This document shows positions 43,650-52,595 of a stretch of 64,000 nucleotides of DNA, one piece after another. The first letter of the stretch is position 1, and every line of letters begins with the position of its first letter. A model generated the notes under the pieces. The model had not been told where the DNA came from. It worked only from the letters and a program-made list of their open reading frames with translations, and ran no database searches. Both the position numbers and the translations under genes were made by a program. Location: NCBI RefSeq assembly GCF_019264345.1, contig NZ_JAHVAO010000001.1, positions 1,302,001 through 1,366,000 on the forward strand, in the 5' to 3' direction. This stretch comes from Marinobacter arenosus. GTDB taxonomy: Bacteria > Pseudomonadota > Gammaproteobacteria > Pseudomonadales > Oleiphilaceae.

Positions 43650-45176
43650 TCAATCGCTGACCGGGCTCTCCTTCATGGCGGAGTTCATGCGGCGCCTCAG
43701 GATCGGACCGATCAGGTACGGCAGCACCAGTCCAAGGCCGGCAACCAGCCACAGCCCCATCGCCAGCGGACTGGCCCAGAGAATACTCCAGTCGCCATCG
43801 GACAACACCAGCGCGTGCCCCAGGTTCTTCTCCATCTCTGGCCCCAGCAGCAGCCCCAGAATGATCGGCACCAGGGGTATTTCCAGCTTGCGCAGAAAAT
43901 AGCCGGCCACACCAAAGGCGATCATGAAGTACAGATCAAACGTGCTGTGACTGATGGAGTAGATGCCAACGAACGCCACCATCGTGACGATCGGCAGCAG
44001 GAACATCGGCGGCACCGACAGCAGCTTGACGAAAAAGCCCACCAGCGGGATGTTCAGCACCAGCAGCAGCACATTGCCGATCAGCAGCGCGGCGATCACG
44101 CCCCAGACAATGTCGGCGTTCTGGGTGAACATCAGCGGTCCCGGGGTGATGTTGAGGGAAATCAGCATCGCCAGCAGTACCGCCGTGGTGCCACTTCCCG
44201 GCACGCCCAGGGTGAGCATCGGCACCAGCGCACCAGACGACGCGCCGTTGTTGCCGGCTTCAGGCGCAACCACGCCCCGGATGTCACCTTCACCGAAGCG
44301 ACCTTTCTTGCCCAGTATCTGTTTTTCCAGGGTGTAGCTGATAAAGCTGCCCAACGAAGCCCCGGCGCCCGGCAGGACACCGGAAATGAAGCCAAGCACC
44401 CCGCCGCGTAGCTGGGTCGGGATGGTGGTGACGAACTCCTTGAAGCTGAGGGTCAGTTTGCCCACGTTCACTTTCTCGCGGCCCTTGCCCATGCGGGACT
44501 CGACAAAAAACAGCAGCTCAGAGATGGCGAACAGGCCGACGATCGCCAGGATAAAGTCAATGCCCTCGTACAGCTCAAGGATCCCGAAGGTATAGCGCTG
44601 TGTACCCGTGGAAATATCGATTCCGACCGTGGAGATCATGATGCCCAGCGTTGCGGCAATCACCGTTTTCATAGGGTTCTTGCCGGTGATTCCGCCCAGG
44701 GTCGCAAACGCCAGCAGGAACAGCGCAAAGTACTCCGCCGGTCCGAAAGTCAGCGCGAATCGCGCCAGTACCGGCGCCAGCATGATCAGGCCGATGGTGC
44801 CAATCAGGCCACCGGCGAACGAGGCGATGGCGGATACCGCCAGGGCATCGGCCGCGCGCCCTTTCTGCGCCATCGGGTACCCGTCAAGGCAGGTCATCAT
44901 CGCCGGTTCATCGCCGGGAATGTTGAGCAGGATCGAGGAGATCCGGCCACCGTACATCGCCCCCGCGTAGACCGAGGTCAGCAGGATCATGGCGGTTTCC
45001 GGCGGCAGGCCCAGGGTGAACGCCAGCGGAATCAGGATCGCGACACCGTTGGCCGGCCCGAGGCCCGGCAAACAGCCGATCAGGGTACCGACGAAGGCGC
45101 CGAACAGGGCAAACATCAGGTTGTACGGCGTCAATGCCACCGCGAACCCGTCCATCAAAAAGCCCAGGGTTTCCAT
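43650..45176 (-). CDS. tctA: Tripartite tricarboxylate transporter, large permease TctA
   Basis: 508-aa inner-membrane protein with about 12 helices. Family signatures LPGLGPANGVAILIPLAFTLG (about 35-55), IGMISTVGID-type segments, PEAGNNGASSGALVPMLTLGVPGSGTTAVLL (about 310-340). Moves citrate or related carboxylates with TctB and the binding protein, driven by the ion gradient. The start overlaps tctB by one base (TGATG). Confidence 0.93.
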   Translation of the reverse strand: METLGFLMDGFAVALTPYNLMFALFGAFVGTLIGCLPGLGPANGVAILIPLAFTLGLPPETAMILLTSVYAGAMYGGRISSILLNIPGDEPAMMTCLDGYPMAQKGRAADALAVSAIASFAGGLIGTIGLIMLAPVLARFALTFGPAEYFALFLLAFATLGGITGKNPMKTVIAATLGIMISTVGIDISTGTQRYTFGILELYEGIDFILAIVGLFAISELLFFVESRMGKGREKVNVGKLTLSFKEFVTTIPTQLRGGVLGFISGVLPGAGASLGSFISYTLEKQILGKKGRFGEGDIRGVVAPEAGNNGASSGALVPMLTLGVPGSGTTAVLLAMLISLNITPGPLMFTQNADIVWGVIAALLIGNVLLLVLNIPLVGFFVKLLSVPPMFLLPIVTMVAFVGIYSISHSTFDLYFMIAFGVAGYFLRKLEIPLVPIILGLLLGPEMEKNLGHALVLSDGDWSILWASPLAMGLWLVAGLGLVLPYLIGPILRRRMNSAMKESPVSD

Positions 45177-45622
45177 CAGTGCACCTCCAGCAAGCCAGCC
45201 GGCAAGCTCAGGGACAGGCCGTAGTTAAACAGAACAAATACCACCACCGCACTGGCCAGCCCGGTCACGAAGGCGCGGCGGGGCGCCGCCCCCATCCGCC
45301 AGCTCAGGGTGCCCACGGCCAGGGTCGTCGCGACGACAAAGCCCAGCGGCTCCAGCAGGAAGGCGTACACCACCAGCACCAGCAACGACACCACCAGTTC
45401 CAGCGCGGACTTGCGGACCGGCCACTGGGCGTCCGGATCTGGCCGGATCATCAGGTAAAGGCTGCCCGCCACGAGCACCACCGAAAGAATGGTGGGAAAG
45501 GTTTCCGGGCCAACGCCCTCCGCCCCACCAAACGGCTCGGGCCACTGTTGCGCGGCCCAGCCGTAGGCAACGGCGAGGACCAGCAGGCCCAGTCCGAGAA
45601 CGCGATCACCGAAGCCCGTCAT
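45176..45622 (-). CDS. tctB: Tripartite tricarboxylate transporter, small permease TctB
   Basis: 148-aa membrane protein with four predicted helices and the characteristic GPETFPTILSVVLVAGSLYL. Small subunit of the TTT transporter. ATGA overlap with tctC. Confidence 0.9.
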   Translation of the reverse strand: MTGFGDRVLGLGLLVLAVAYGWAAQQWPEPFGGAEGVGPETFPTILSVVLVAGSLYLMIRPDPDAQWPVRKSALELVVSLLVLVVYAFLLEPLGFVVATTLAVGTLSWRMGAAPRRAFVTGLASAVVVFVLFNYGLSLSLPAGLLEVH

Positions 45623-46596
45623 TTCAACAGCCCGATTTCGCGAGAGAGGTTTTCAATGTCCTGAACCTGGTTCCGCACGAAGGCGTCAAACTCGCCCGCC
45701 GACGGATGGAACGGAATCAGACCATTGCTCTTCATGACCTTTTTCCATTCGGCGCTGGCGTAGAGTGTGTCCACCGCCTCGGTCCAGTATTGCTTCGCTT
45801 CGGGTGACGCGTCCTTGGGCATGTAGAAGCCGCGCCAGTTTGGTCCCAGGGCGTCCACCCCCTGCTCCCGGGCTGTGGGGATGTCGCTGAACCGTCCGGG
45901 CAGACGCTCTTCCGCAAGCACGGCGAGCACGCGCAGATCGCCGGAGTCCATGAACCCGGTGACCTCGGAAATGTCGCCGGTAAACGCGGTGACCTGGCCG
46001 CCGACCACCTGGGTCATCGCCTCACCACCGTTGTTGTAGGACAGGTAGGGAATCTTTGGCAGGTTTCCGGCGCCCGCGGCTTTCGCGGTGATCAGGACTT
46101 TGAGGTGATCCCAGCCACCCCGGGCACTGCCCCCGGCAAACTTGACCGATTTCGGATTGGCCTTGATGGCGTCCATCAGCTGGTTCAGGTTCTGGTACTC
46201 GGAGTTGCTGCTGACGGCAATAATGCCGTAATCGGCGCCCAGGGCTCCAACCCAGTTCACCATGCCGGCGTCCATGCCCGGGAACTGCTTCTGGGCCAGG
46301 CGCGTGGTGGTGGCGGTTGAGGCTGCCACCAACAGCTTGCTGTCGTCAGCGCGCTTGCTGACGGTGTGCGCGTAGGCTACACCACCACCGGCGCCAGCCA
46401 TATTCACGGTCTGCACACTGCCGTCGATCAGCCCCAGTTCCTGCATGACGTTACCGGCACTTCGGCAGGTGAAGTCCCAGCCGCCGCCGGGATCCGACGG
46501 TGCAATGCATTCCACTTTTCCGGAGGGCTGCCAGGCCATGGCAGACATACTGACGGCGGTCGCCGCCACGAAAGACAGGGTTCGCTTGATAAACAT
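45619..46596 (-). CDS. tctC: Tripartite tricarboxylate transporter substrate-binding protein (Bug family)
   Basis: 325 aa periplasmic solute receptor. Signal peptide about residues 1-23 (FIKRTLSFVAATAVSMSAMAW). Bug-family motifs VECIAPSDPGGGWDFTCR, and GGSARGGWDHLK. I start at 46596 with GAGAGGTGACAACC upstream. It captures a tricarboxylate or other carboxylate for TctAB. Divergent from the CitA-type kinase, which likely senses the same ligand. Confidence 0.9.
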   Translation of the reverse strand: MFIKRTLSFVAATAVSMSAMAWQPSGKVECIAPSDPGGGWDFTCRSAGNVMQELGLIDGSVQTVNMAGAGGGVAYAHTVSKRADDSKLLVAASTATTTRLAQKQFPGMDAGMVNWVGALGADYGIIAVSSNSEYQNLNQLMDAIKANPKSVKFAGGSARGGWDHLKVLITAKAAGAGNLPKIPYLSYNNGGEAMTQVVGGQVTAFTGDISEVTGFMDSGDLRVLAVLAEERLPGRFSDIPTAREQGVDALGPNWRGFYMPKDASPEAKQYWTEAVDTLYASAEWKKVMKSNGLIPFHPSAGEFDAFVRNQVQDIENLSREIGLLK

Positions 46597-46827
46597 GGTT
46601 GTCACCTCTCACTTGTTTTTGTGATCGCTCCTGAGGTCTGGCCCGTTGTTGGCAGGGCTCGCGGAACGACTGCAAAACAGGTTAAAAGCTGACCACCACG
46701 TCCTGAAGCTTGTGGGCGTATTGCCTTTAAATAACCTAAAACACGTTTTGTGCATTAAGTTCACGGGCAATATCCCCATGGGTGCTTTACCCTGAACACC
46801 AAACGACAACAAAACGCGACTGACACC

Positions 46828-48447
46828 GTGTTCCGAAAAACCCGACTCAAAACCCGGATGATCCTGACCCTTGGTCTGGTCAGCGCACTGCAAACGGCCC
46901 TGATTGGTGCCTTCGCCGGTTTCTACCTCAGCGAATCCCTCTACGACGAAATCGGGCAGCGGGCCCTCATGGTGGCCAAGACGGTGGCGGCCTCGCCGGC
47001 CATCGTGGAGGGCATCCGCGAACGTGAGCTGGATGACCTGAACCAATTGGCCACACGCCTGGCCCAGACCAACGAAGCGCTGTTCATCGTGATTGGCGAT
47101 CAGGACGCCCTGCGCCTTGCCCACCCCGACCCCAGCCGGATCGGTCATTCCATGGCCGATGACGACGGTGACGATGGCCGGCGGGCGCTGATCGGCGGCG
47201 AGGCCTACGTCGACCGGGCCCTGGGCAGCCTCGGCGAATCCATGCGGGGCAAGGCGCCGGTGGTCGACCCGGCATCCGACAGCGTCATCGGCATTGTGTC
47301 CGTGGGGTACGCGGTGGACCAGGTCGAAACCACCATCCAGCGTTACAACTTTGTGCTCTATGGGGTTGTCGGGCTGATGTTGCTGGTCAGCATTGTTGCC
47401 GCGATCATTATTGCCGGCCGCTTCAAACGCGCCATCTTCGGCCTGGAACCGGAAGAGATCGCCCGCCTGTTCCAGGAACGGGAAGCCACCCTGCAGTCGG
47501 TTCGCGAGGGCATCATTGCCATCAACCGGGAAGGCATCATCACCACCCTCAACCGGACGGCGCTGAAAACCCTGGGGCTACCGCCGGACACCCCGCTGGC
47601 CGGCCGCCCGATCCTTGAAGTTCTGCCCGAGAGCGACCTGCTCCCGGTTCTGGAATCGGGCACGCCCGATTTCGACCGCGAAGTGTGGATGCGCAACCGG
47701 CAGATGGTGGTCAACCGACTGCCCGTCCGTCAGGGTGCGGAGATCATCGGCGTGGTTGCCAGCTTCCGGCTCCGTGACGAGGTGGACCAGGTCAGCCGCC
47801 AACTCACCCGGATCCAGCAGTATGCGGACACCCTCAGAAGCCAGACCCACGAATACTCCAACAAGCTTCACACCATTGCCGGCCTGATCCAGATTGGCGC
47901 CACGGCGGAGGCCCTCAGCCTGATCGGCAGCGAAGTCAGTGATCATCAGACACTGATCCACCTGCTGCTGGAGGCCGTGCCGGATCCCGTCATCGCCGGC
48001 TGCCTGCTGGGCAAGTACAACCGCGCCCGGGAGATGGGGCTGCACCTGGACATTGATCCCGGCAGCCAGATGGCTGATATTCCGGCGGAACTGCCCCGTG
48101 AGCAGCTGGTCAGTGTGCTTGGCAACCTGATCGACAATGCCCTGGAGGCAACGCGCAGGCAGACAGGCGAAGGTGGCCAGGTCAGGCTGTCCATGACCGA
48201 CCTGGGCGAAGACCTGATTTTTGAGGTGGAGGACCAGGGCGCGGGGATCCCGGAAGCCGAGCGGGCACGGATCTTCCAGAAAGGTGTCAGCTCGAAAGCC
48301 GGAGACGCCCATGGCTATGGCCTTCACCTGGTCAGCCAGTTCCTGGATCGCTGGGGCGGGTCCGTGACCGTCGACGATCTGGTGTCGGGCGGCAGCCGTT
48401 TCACGCTTTACTTACCCAAACGACCGGACGGAGAGCGCAGTCATTGA
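46828..48447 (+). CDS. CitA/DcuS-type sensor histidine kinase
   Basis: 539 aa. First membrane helix about residues 11-34, PDC-like periplasmic carboxylate sensor (about 35-170) with RALMVAKTVAASP, second helix about 175-198, a cytoplasmic PAS domain (about 215-320), then DHp with THEYSNKLHTIAGLIQIG (His in HEYSNKLH) and ATPase domain with NLIDNALEA, DQGAGIP and GYGLHLV. The HEYSNKLHT form of the H-box defines the CitA/DcuS group. GTG start at 46828. Located across from tctCBA. The HEYSNKLH His is the likely phosphoacceptor. Confidence 0.9.
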   Translation: MFRKTRLKTRMILTLGLVSALQTALIGAFAGFYLSESLYDEIGQRALMVAKTVAASPAIVEGIRERELDDLNQLATRLAQTNEALFIVIGDQDALRLAHPDPSRIGHSMADDDGDDGRRALIGGEAYVDRALGSLGESMRGKAPVVDPASDSVIGIVSVGYAVDQVETTIQRYNFVLYGVVGLMLLVSIVAAIIIAGRFKRAIFGLEPEEIARLFQEREATLQSVREGIIAINREGIITTLNRTALKTLGLPPDTPLAGRPILEVLPESDLLPVLESGTPDFDREVWMRNRQMVVNRLPVRQGAEIIGVVASFRLRDEVDQVSRQLTRIQQYADTLRSQTHEYSNKLHTIAGLIQIGATAEALSLIGSEVSDHQTLIHLLLEAVPDPVIAGCLLGKYNRAREMGLHLDIDPGSQMADIPAELPREQLVSVLGNLIDNALEATRRQTGEGGQVRLSMTDLGEDLIFEVEDQGAGIPEAERARIFQKGVSSKAGDAHGYGLHLVSQFLDRWGGSVTVDDLVSGGSRFTLYLPKRPDGERSH

Positions 48448-49145
48448 GCACCATACGATTACTGATCATCGAAGATGACCGCAAGATCGCGGAAATTCAA
48501 CGACGATTCGCCGAACGCCTGGACAATGTTGAGCTGTGCGGCATAGCCCACACGCTCGCCGATGCCCGCGACCTGATTGATGTCATGGCCCCGGACCTGA
48601 TCCTTCTGGATGTCTACTTTCCCGATGGCAACGGCCTGGATCTGCTCCGCGAGCTCCGCGCGCAGGACAGCAGCAGCGACGTGATCCTGATCACCGCCGC
48701 GAAAGAAGTGGATACCCTGCGCAGCGCCCTGCGCGGGGGAGTCTTCGATTACATCCTGAAGCCACTGGTGTTCGAGCGCCTGGAGGAAGCGGTCCAGCGC
48801 TACCGGGACCACCTGAACCAGCTGTCGGGCCTGGACCAGATTGCCCAGAAAGAAGTCGATGCCCTCATTCCCCGCAACGCGGGGGAGGAAGGCCCGGCGC
48901 CGTCGCCTGACGAGGCTCGTCTTCCCAAGGGCATCGATGGCATTACCCTGGACAAGATCCGCGAGGTGATGGCCGGTGGCGGGCAGTGGAGCGCCGAGGA
49001 GGTGGGTGCGGCCATGGGCGCATCCCGGACGACCGCCCGCCGCTATCTTGAGTACCTGGTAGGCCGGCGTGAGGCGACGGCAGAAGTCAGCTACGGCAGT
49101 GTCGGACGGCCCGAACGTCGCTACTGCAGCACACCACGCAAGTAA
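48444..49145 (+). CDS. CitB/DcuR-type response regulator
   Basis: 233 aa. Receiver domain with IIEDDRKIAEIQRRF and LILLDVYFPDGNGLDLL (phosphoacceptor Asp about 55), then the C-terminal helix-turn-helix (LDKIREVMAGGGQWSAEEVGAAMGASRTTARRYLEYL) of the CitB group. The TTG start at 48444 overlaps the kinase stop codon. Likely activates tctCBA in response to a tri- or dicarboxylate; that target is an inference from the divergent layout. Its last 25 bases overlap mtgA on the other strand. Confidence 0.88.
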   Translation: MSTIRLLIIEDDRKIAEIQRRFAERLDNVELCGIAHTLADARDLIDVMAPDLILLDVYFPDGNGLDLLRELRAQDSSSDVILITAAKEVDTLRSALRGGVFDYILKPLVFERLEEAVQRYRDHLNQLSGLDQIAQKEVDALIPRNAGEEGPAPSPDEARLPKGIDGITLDKIREVMAGGGQWSAEEVGAAMGASRTTARRYLEYLVGRREATAEVSYGSVGRPERRYCSTPRK

Positions 49146-49822
49146 TTCAGACCCGACAACTGGGCCATCTGACCGCGAATCCAGGTCACCCGTTCCCAGA
49201 CGTAGGCCGAAGGCCTACCCGCACTCAGTACCTTCGGGTTTGGCAGCACCGCCGCCAATCTGGCCGCCTGGACCTCGGAGAGCCGGCTGGCCGGAATACC
49301 GAAGTAGAGTCGGCTCGCCGCTTCCACGCCGTAGATGCCCGGGCCAAACTCCGCGACATTGAGGTACACCTCAAGAATGCGCTTCTTCGGCCAGAGCACA
49401 TCAATGCCCAGTGCCAGTCCGGCCTCAAGGGCCTTGCGAACAAAGCTGCGCCCGTTCCACAGAAACAGGTTCTTGGCGGTCTGCTGAGTGATGGTACTCG
49501 CCCCTCTCAGGCCTTCACCGGCGCTGTATTCCGCCAGCGCCTTCCGGATGGCGTTAAAATCCACGCCCCAGTGATGGGGAAAACGTTGGTCCTCGCTGGC
49601 AACCACCGCCAGTGGCATCCACGGAGAAATCGCCTCCAGATCGACCCATTCCTGGTGCAAGGGCTGTCCCGGCGCCGACACCCGATAACCCAACATGAAG
49701 CTCGAGGTCGGCGGATCCACGAACCGGAACAGGGTGATCACGGCGACCATCAACAGCAGAACACCAGCGAGCGTCCAGGCCACCGCGTTCAGGGATTTTC
49801 TGATCAGGGATTGTCGCGCCAC
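49121..49822 (-). CDS. mtgA: Monofunctional peptidoglycan glycosyltransferase
   Basis: 233 aa. Polymerises lipid II into glycan strands in the periplasm, anchored by one N-terminal helix (about 13-33). GT51 signature VVASEDQRFPHHWGVDF with the catalytic Glu, then GASTITQQTAKNLFLW and RILEVYLNVAEFGPGIYGVEAASRLYFG. Length is normal for MtgA. GTG start. Complements the L,D-transpeptidase and SLT-like genes in this window functionally, but is not in the same operon. Confidence 0.92.
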   Translation of the reverse strand: MARQSLIRKSLNAVAWTLAGVLLLMVAVITLFRFVDPPTSSFMLGYRVSAPGQPLHQEWVDLEAISPWMPLAVVASEDQRFPHHWGVDFNAIRKALAEYSAGEGLRGASTITQQTAKNLFLWNGRSFVRKALEAGLALGIDVLWPKKRILEVYLNVAEFGPGIYGVEAASRLYFGIPASRLSEVQAARLAAVLPNPKVLSAGRPSAYVWERVTWIRGQMAQLSGLNYLRGVLQ

Positions 49823-49981
49823 AGATTCGCCACCAGTCTGTTTTGACTATCATCAGTTAAAGGCGCTCAGTATGTCGTGGATTGCCCCCTGTTTGAATTA
49901 CCAATCATTCAGGCGGCCCCGTCATCGGAGTGTCGCTATGCGTCGTATAACGACAAGGCCTGACTTCAAAGGCATCGGACC

Positions 49982-50494
49982 ATGGTGGAGCATCTCAAGC
50001 ACGCGGAGGGCTTCCGGCTCCTGCTGACCCCCAATCACTCCCTGAGTTGGCGTGGCAACGTGAAAATCTGGCTGGCCCTGCTGGCCCTCTCTGCCATGAT
50101 TGCCGGCGGCATGGCGATGGCCGGCGCCTGGGTCATCATTCCGTTCGCCGGACTCGAACTGGCCGCCCTCGCCGCAGGGTTCTACCTCACTTCGAGGGCC
50201 TGCCAGCGCCGGGAGGTGCTCACGGTCAGCGACACCGACATCCATATCGAAAAAGGCAGGACCCGGAAACTCGCAGAATGGACGCTGCCCCGTCGCTATG
50301 CCCGGCTGCGCCTCAACGCGCCCCGACATCCCTTCACCGCGCCCAAACTGGAGCTGATCCACCGGGATACCCAGGTCACGCTCGGCAGTTTCCTGAACAT
50401 CGAGGACACCGAGATTCTCATACAACTGTTGGAGTCGCGGGGGCTGGTGATTGAACGAAGAGAGCCCGATCCGGAGATCGGGCTCTGGTTCTAG
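49982..50494 (+). CDS. DUF2244 integral membrane protein
   Basis: 170 aa with two membrane helices (about 28-48 and 51-69) and a cytoplasmic beta-rich tail. Family features: LLLTPNHSLSWRG near the start, REVLTVSDTDIHIEKG, and ARLRLNAPRHPFTAPKLELIHR. Often found next to cytochrome oxidase genes, which is not the case here. Function unknown. It overlaps the end of the alpha/beta hydrolase gene by 4 bases. Confidence 0.75.
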   Translation: MVEHLKHAEGFRLLLTPNHSLSWRGNVKIWLALLALSAMIAGGMAMAGAWVIIPFAGLELAALAAGFYLTSRACQRREVLTVSDTDIHIEKGRTRKLAEWTLPRRYARLRLNAPRHPFTAPKLELIHRDTQVTLGSFLNIEDTEILIQLLESRGLVIERREPDPEIGLWF

Positions 50495-51393
50495 GCGGCG
50501 TTGGTGAGCCGACGGTAGATCGGTTCCACCACGCTCGGGTGCCACAGCAGTTTGAAGTGCCCCAGCCCCTCGGTCTGCAGCTTTTCCGAGCCGGGCCACG
50601 TCAGATAAACGCGGTCGCTCTGGCTGGCCGGAACCGACTGATCGTCGCGATCAATAACCACCAGTCCTCGGGGGGCAAGGTCCGGTGCGAGCTCATCGAA
50701 TGAGAACTGGCGCCATACATCGGAACCGAATCGCCGCTCCATCCGCCGGCGCTGTTCTGACACCATGGCCTCGGACAGTCCGAGGGTGGCGCCGAAACCG
50801 GCCACGACGGAATCCAGGTCCCGGGGTGGTGCCAGCATGATCAGATGCCTGGTCCGGATACCATCCACCACCGCACGCGCCGCGGCCAGGGAACCTATCG
50901 AGTGTGCAATGATGGCCTCGACCGGCCCCACACTGGCCGCAACCTTGAACACCACGTCCGCCATCTCGTAAAGGTTGGTCTGGCTACCCTGGGCCCGACC
51001 GTGGGCGGGCGCATCAAACACCACCACCCGAAAACCGGCCTTGACCAGGGGCTGAACAAATGCCCCGAACTGAATGCCGCCACCGGACCAGCCGTGCACC
51101 ATCAGGATCACCGGACCATGCCCCCAGCTGTAAACCGGGACGATCTGCGCGCCATACTGGAGCTGGGTGTAGCTGGTCGCCTCGTCGAGCAGGTATTCGT
51201 AGCGGATCGGCAAGGGCAGCCGCTGGGGCGAGAAGAACAGACTCTCAACGATGTTTCCGGCTGTGTGGGGCGCTACCCGATGCAGCCATTGCAGGGCCGT
51301 TCCGATGGCAGCCACCCGTCCGTTGCGTCTGGCCAGCGGTGCTTGCGGGAGCCGTGTTGCGACATCTGTGTTGGTTGTGAATTGGGCAGTCAT
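50491..51393 (-). CDS. Alpha/beta hydrolase divergent from GlxA-family regulator
   Basis: 300 aa. LMVHGWSGGGIQFGAFV oxyanion region, nucleophile IIAHSIGSLAAARA (catalytic Ser in HSIGS), acid DRDDQSVP and His near GLGHFKLL. The lid is reduced. No signal peptide. ATG at 51393. Divergent from the GlxA-family regulator across a perfect 18-bp palindrome, which suggests that the hydrolase is its regulated target. Confidence 0.8.
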   Translation of the reverse strand: MTAQFTTNTDVATRLPQAPLARRNGRVAAIGTALQWLHRVAPHTAGNIVESLFFSPQRLPLPIRYEYLLDEATSYTQLQYGAQIVPVYSWGHGPVILMVHGWSGGGIQFGAFVQPLVKAGFRVVVFDAPAHGRAQGSQTNLYEMADVVFKVAASVGPVEAIIAHSIGSLAAARAVVDGIRTRHLIMLAPPRDLDSVVAGFGATLGLSEAMVSEQRRRMERRFGSDVWRQFSFDELAPDLAPRGLVVIDRDDQSVPASQSDRVYLTWPGSEKLQTEGLGHFKLLWHPSVVEPIYRRLTNAA

Positions 51394-51472
51394 GACAATC
51401 CCTCCTTCGCTGTTGGCCGGATGGCCAACCTGATTGACGGTTTCAGATTACGACTTGCCAGACCGACCCGTG

Positions 51473-51490
51473 AGTGTCATATTTGACACT
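51473..51490. promoter_or_regulatory. Perfect 18-bp palindromic operator
   Basis: AGTGTCA-TATT-TGACACT, with perfect 7-bp arms. 26 bp upstream of the GlxA-family gene and 80 bp upstream of the alpha/beta hydrolase. The GTGTCA half-site suits an AraC-type dimer. Confidence 0.65.
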
Positions 51491-51516
51491 GTAGATGCGA
51501 AAAAGGACACCCCGCC

Positions 51517-52545
51517 ATGAATAAGATCGCCATTGTCGCCCTGCCCTTCTGCCACGGTACCGGCATTGTCGGTGTGATGGATTTTTTCGCCACCGCTAAC
51601 TACTGCGACCGGGGCACAGCCCGGAACGAGCCACTGTTCGATTGCCAGATCGTGACCATCGATAATGAGCCGGTGCACTCGTTCAGCAGGATTCCGATTG
51701 CGCCAACGGTGCGCTGGGAGGATTTCCAGCCCGACGTGATCATTGTCGGCTCCGCGATGGAGGCCGTGATCGGCGACCGTCACATCAGTGCGGCACTCGA
51801 CCAGTCCCGCCACCTTTATCCCTGGTTGCGTTCGGCCTTGGACCGCGGTGCCATTGTGGCCAGCGTTTGCACGGGCAGTTTTATCCTGGCCGAGGCCGGC
51901 TTGCTGGCACAACACGTCGCCACGACCCATTGGCGGGCGGCCCCGGCCTTTCGCCGGCGCTATCCGGACATCAGGCTGGAAGCGGAGCAATTGCTGGTTG
52001 ATAACGGCCAGATCATCTGCGCCGGGGGCGCAACCTCGTTCATCGACCTGTGCCTGTACCTCGTTGAGAGACTGGGTTCCCCCGCGCTCGCCGTGGCCTG
52101 CAGCAAATTGCTGATCCTGGACGCCCGCCGGGCGGAGCAATCGCCCTATATGAACTTTTACAGCAGCCGAGCCCATCAGGACGAGGTGATCGGCGACATT
52201 CAGGATTGGCTGGAGCAGCACTACGCCGACCCTATTGCCATCGACGACCTGGCCGAACGGGCCAGACTGGGGCCGAGAACGTTCAAGCGGCGCTTCAAGG
52301 ACGCCACTGGCGAAACGCCATTGAATTACCTGCAACACCTGCGGATTGAAGCCGCCAAGCATGGCCTGGAGTCAACCCGGCGCCAGACCGCCCAGATTAT
52401 CTGGGATGTCGGCTACGAAGATGCCAGCTCGTTCCGGCGCCTCTTCAAGCGGAACGTCGGGTGCACCATGGAGGAATACCGCCGGCGATTCAGCTACGTC
52501 ACGCCCGGGCGCACCCGACCACAGCTGGCGGCGCACAATGACTGA
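51517..52545 (+). CDS. GlxA-family (PfpI/DJ-1 plus AraC) transcriptional regulator
   Basis: 342 aa. N-terminal DJ-1/PfpI amidotransferase-like domain (residues 1-185, with VASVCTGSFILAEAGLL containing the nucleophile-elbow Cys) and a C-terminal AraC domain with two helix-turn-helix units (about 225-330, including IAIDDLAERARLGPRTFKRRFKDATGETPLNYL). Members regulate quaternary amine or amino acid use in pseudomonads. ATG with AAAGGACACC upstream. Likely binds the adjacent palindrome and controls the divergent hydrolase. Confidence 0.9.
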   Translation: MNKIAIVALPFCHGTGIVGVMDFFATANYCDRGTARNEPLFDCQIVTIDNEPVHSFSRIPIAPTVRWEDFQPDVIIVGSAMEAVIGDRHISAALDQSRHLYPWLRSALDRGAIVASVCTGSFILAEAGLLAQHVATTHWRAAPAFRRRYPDIRLEAEQLLVDNGQIICAGGATSFIDLCLYLVERLGSPALAVACSKLLILDARRAEQSPYMNFYSSRAHQDEVIGDIQDWLEQHYADPIAIDDLAERARLGPRTFKRRFKDATGETPLNYLQHLRIEAAKHGLESTRRQTAQIIWDVGYEDASSFRRLFKRNVGCTMEEYRRRFSYVTPGRTRPQLAAHND

Positions 52546-52595
52546 GAATTACTATCATTGCGTTTTCAGCAGACTTTCCATAGACTTCGCCGCCA

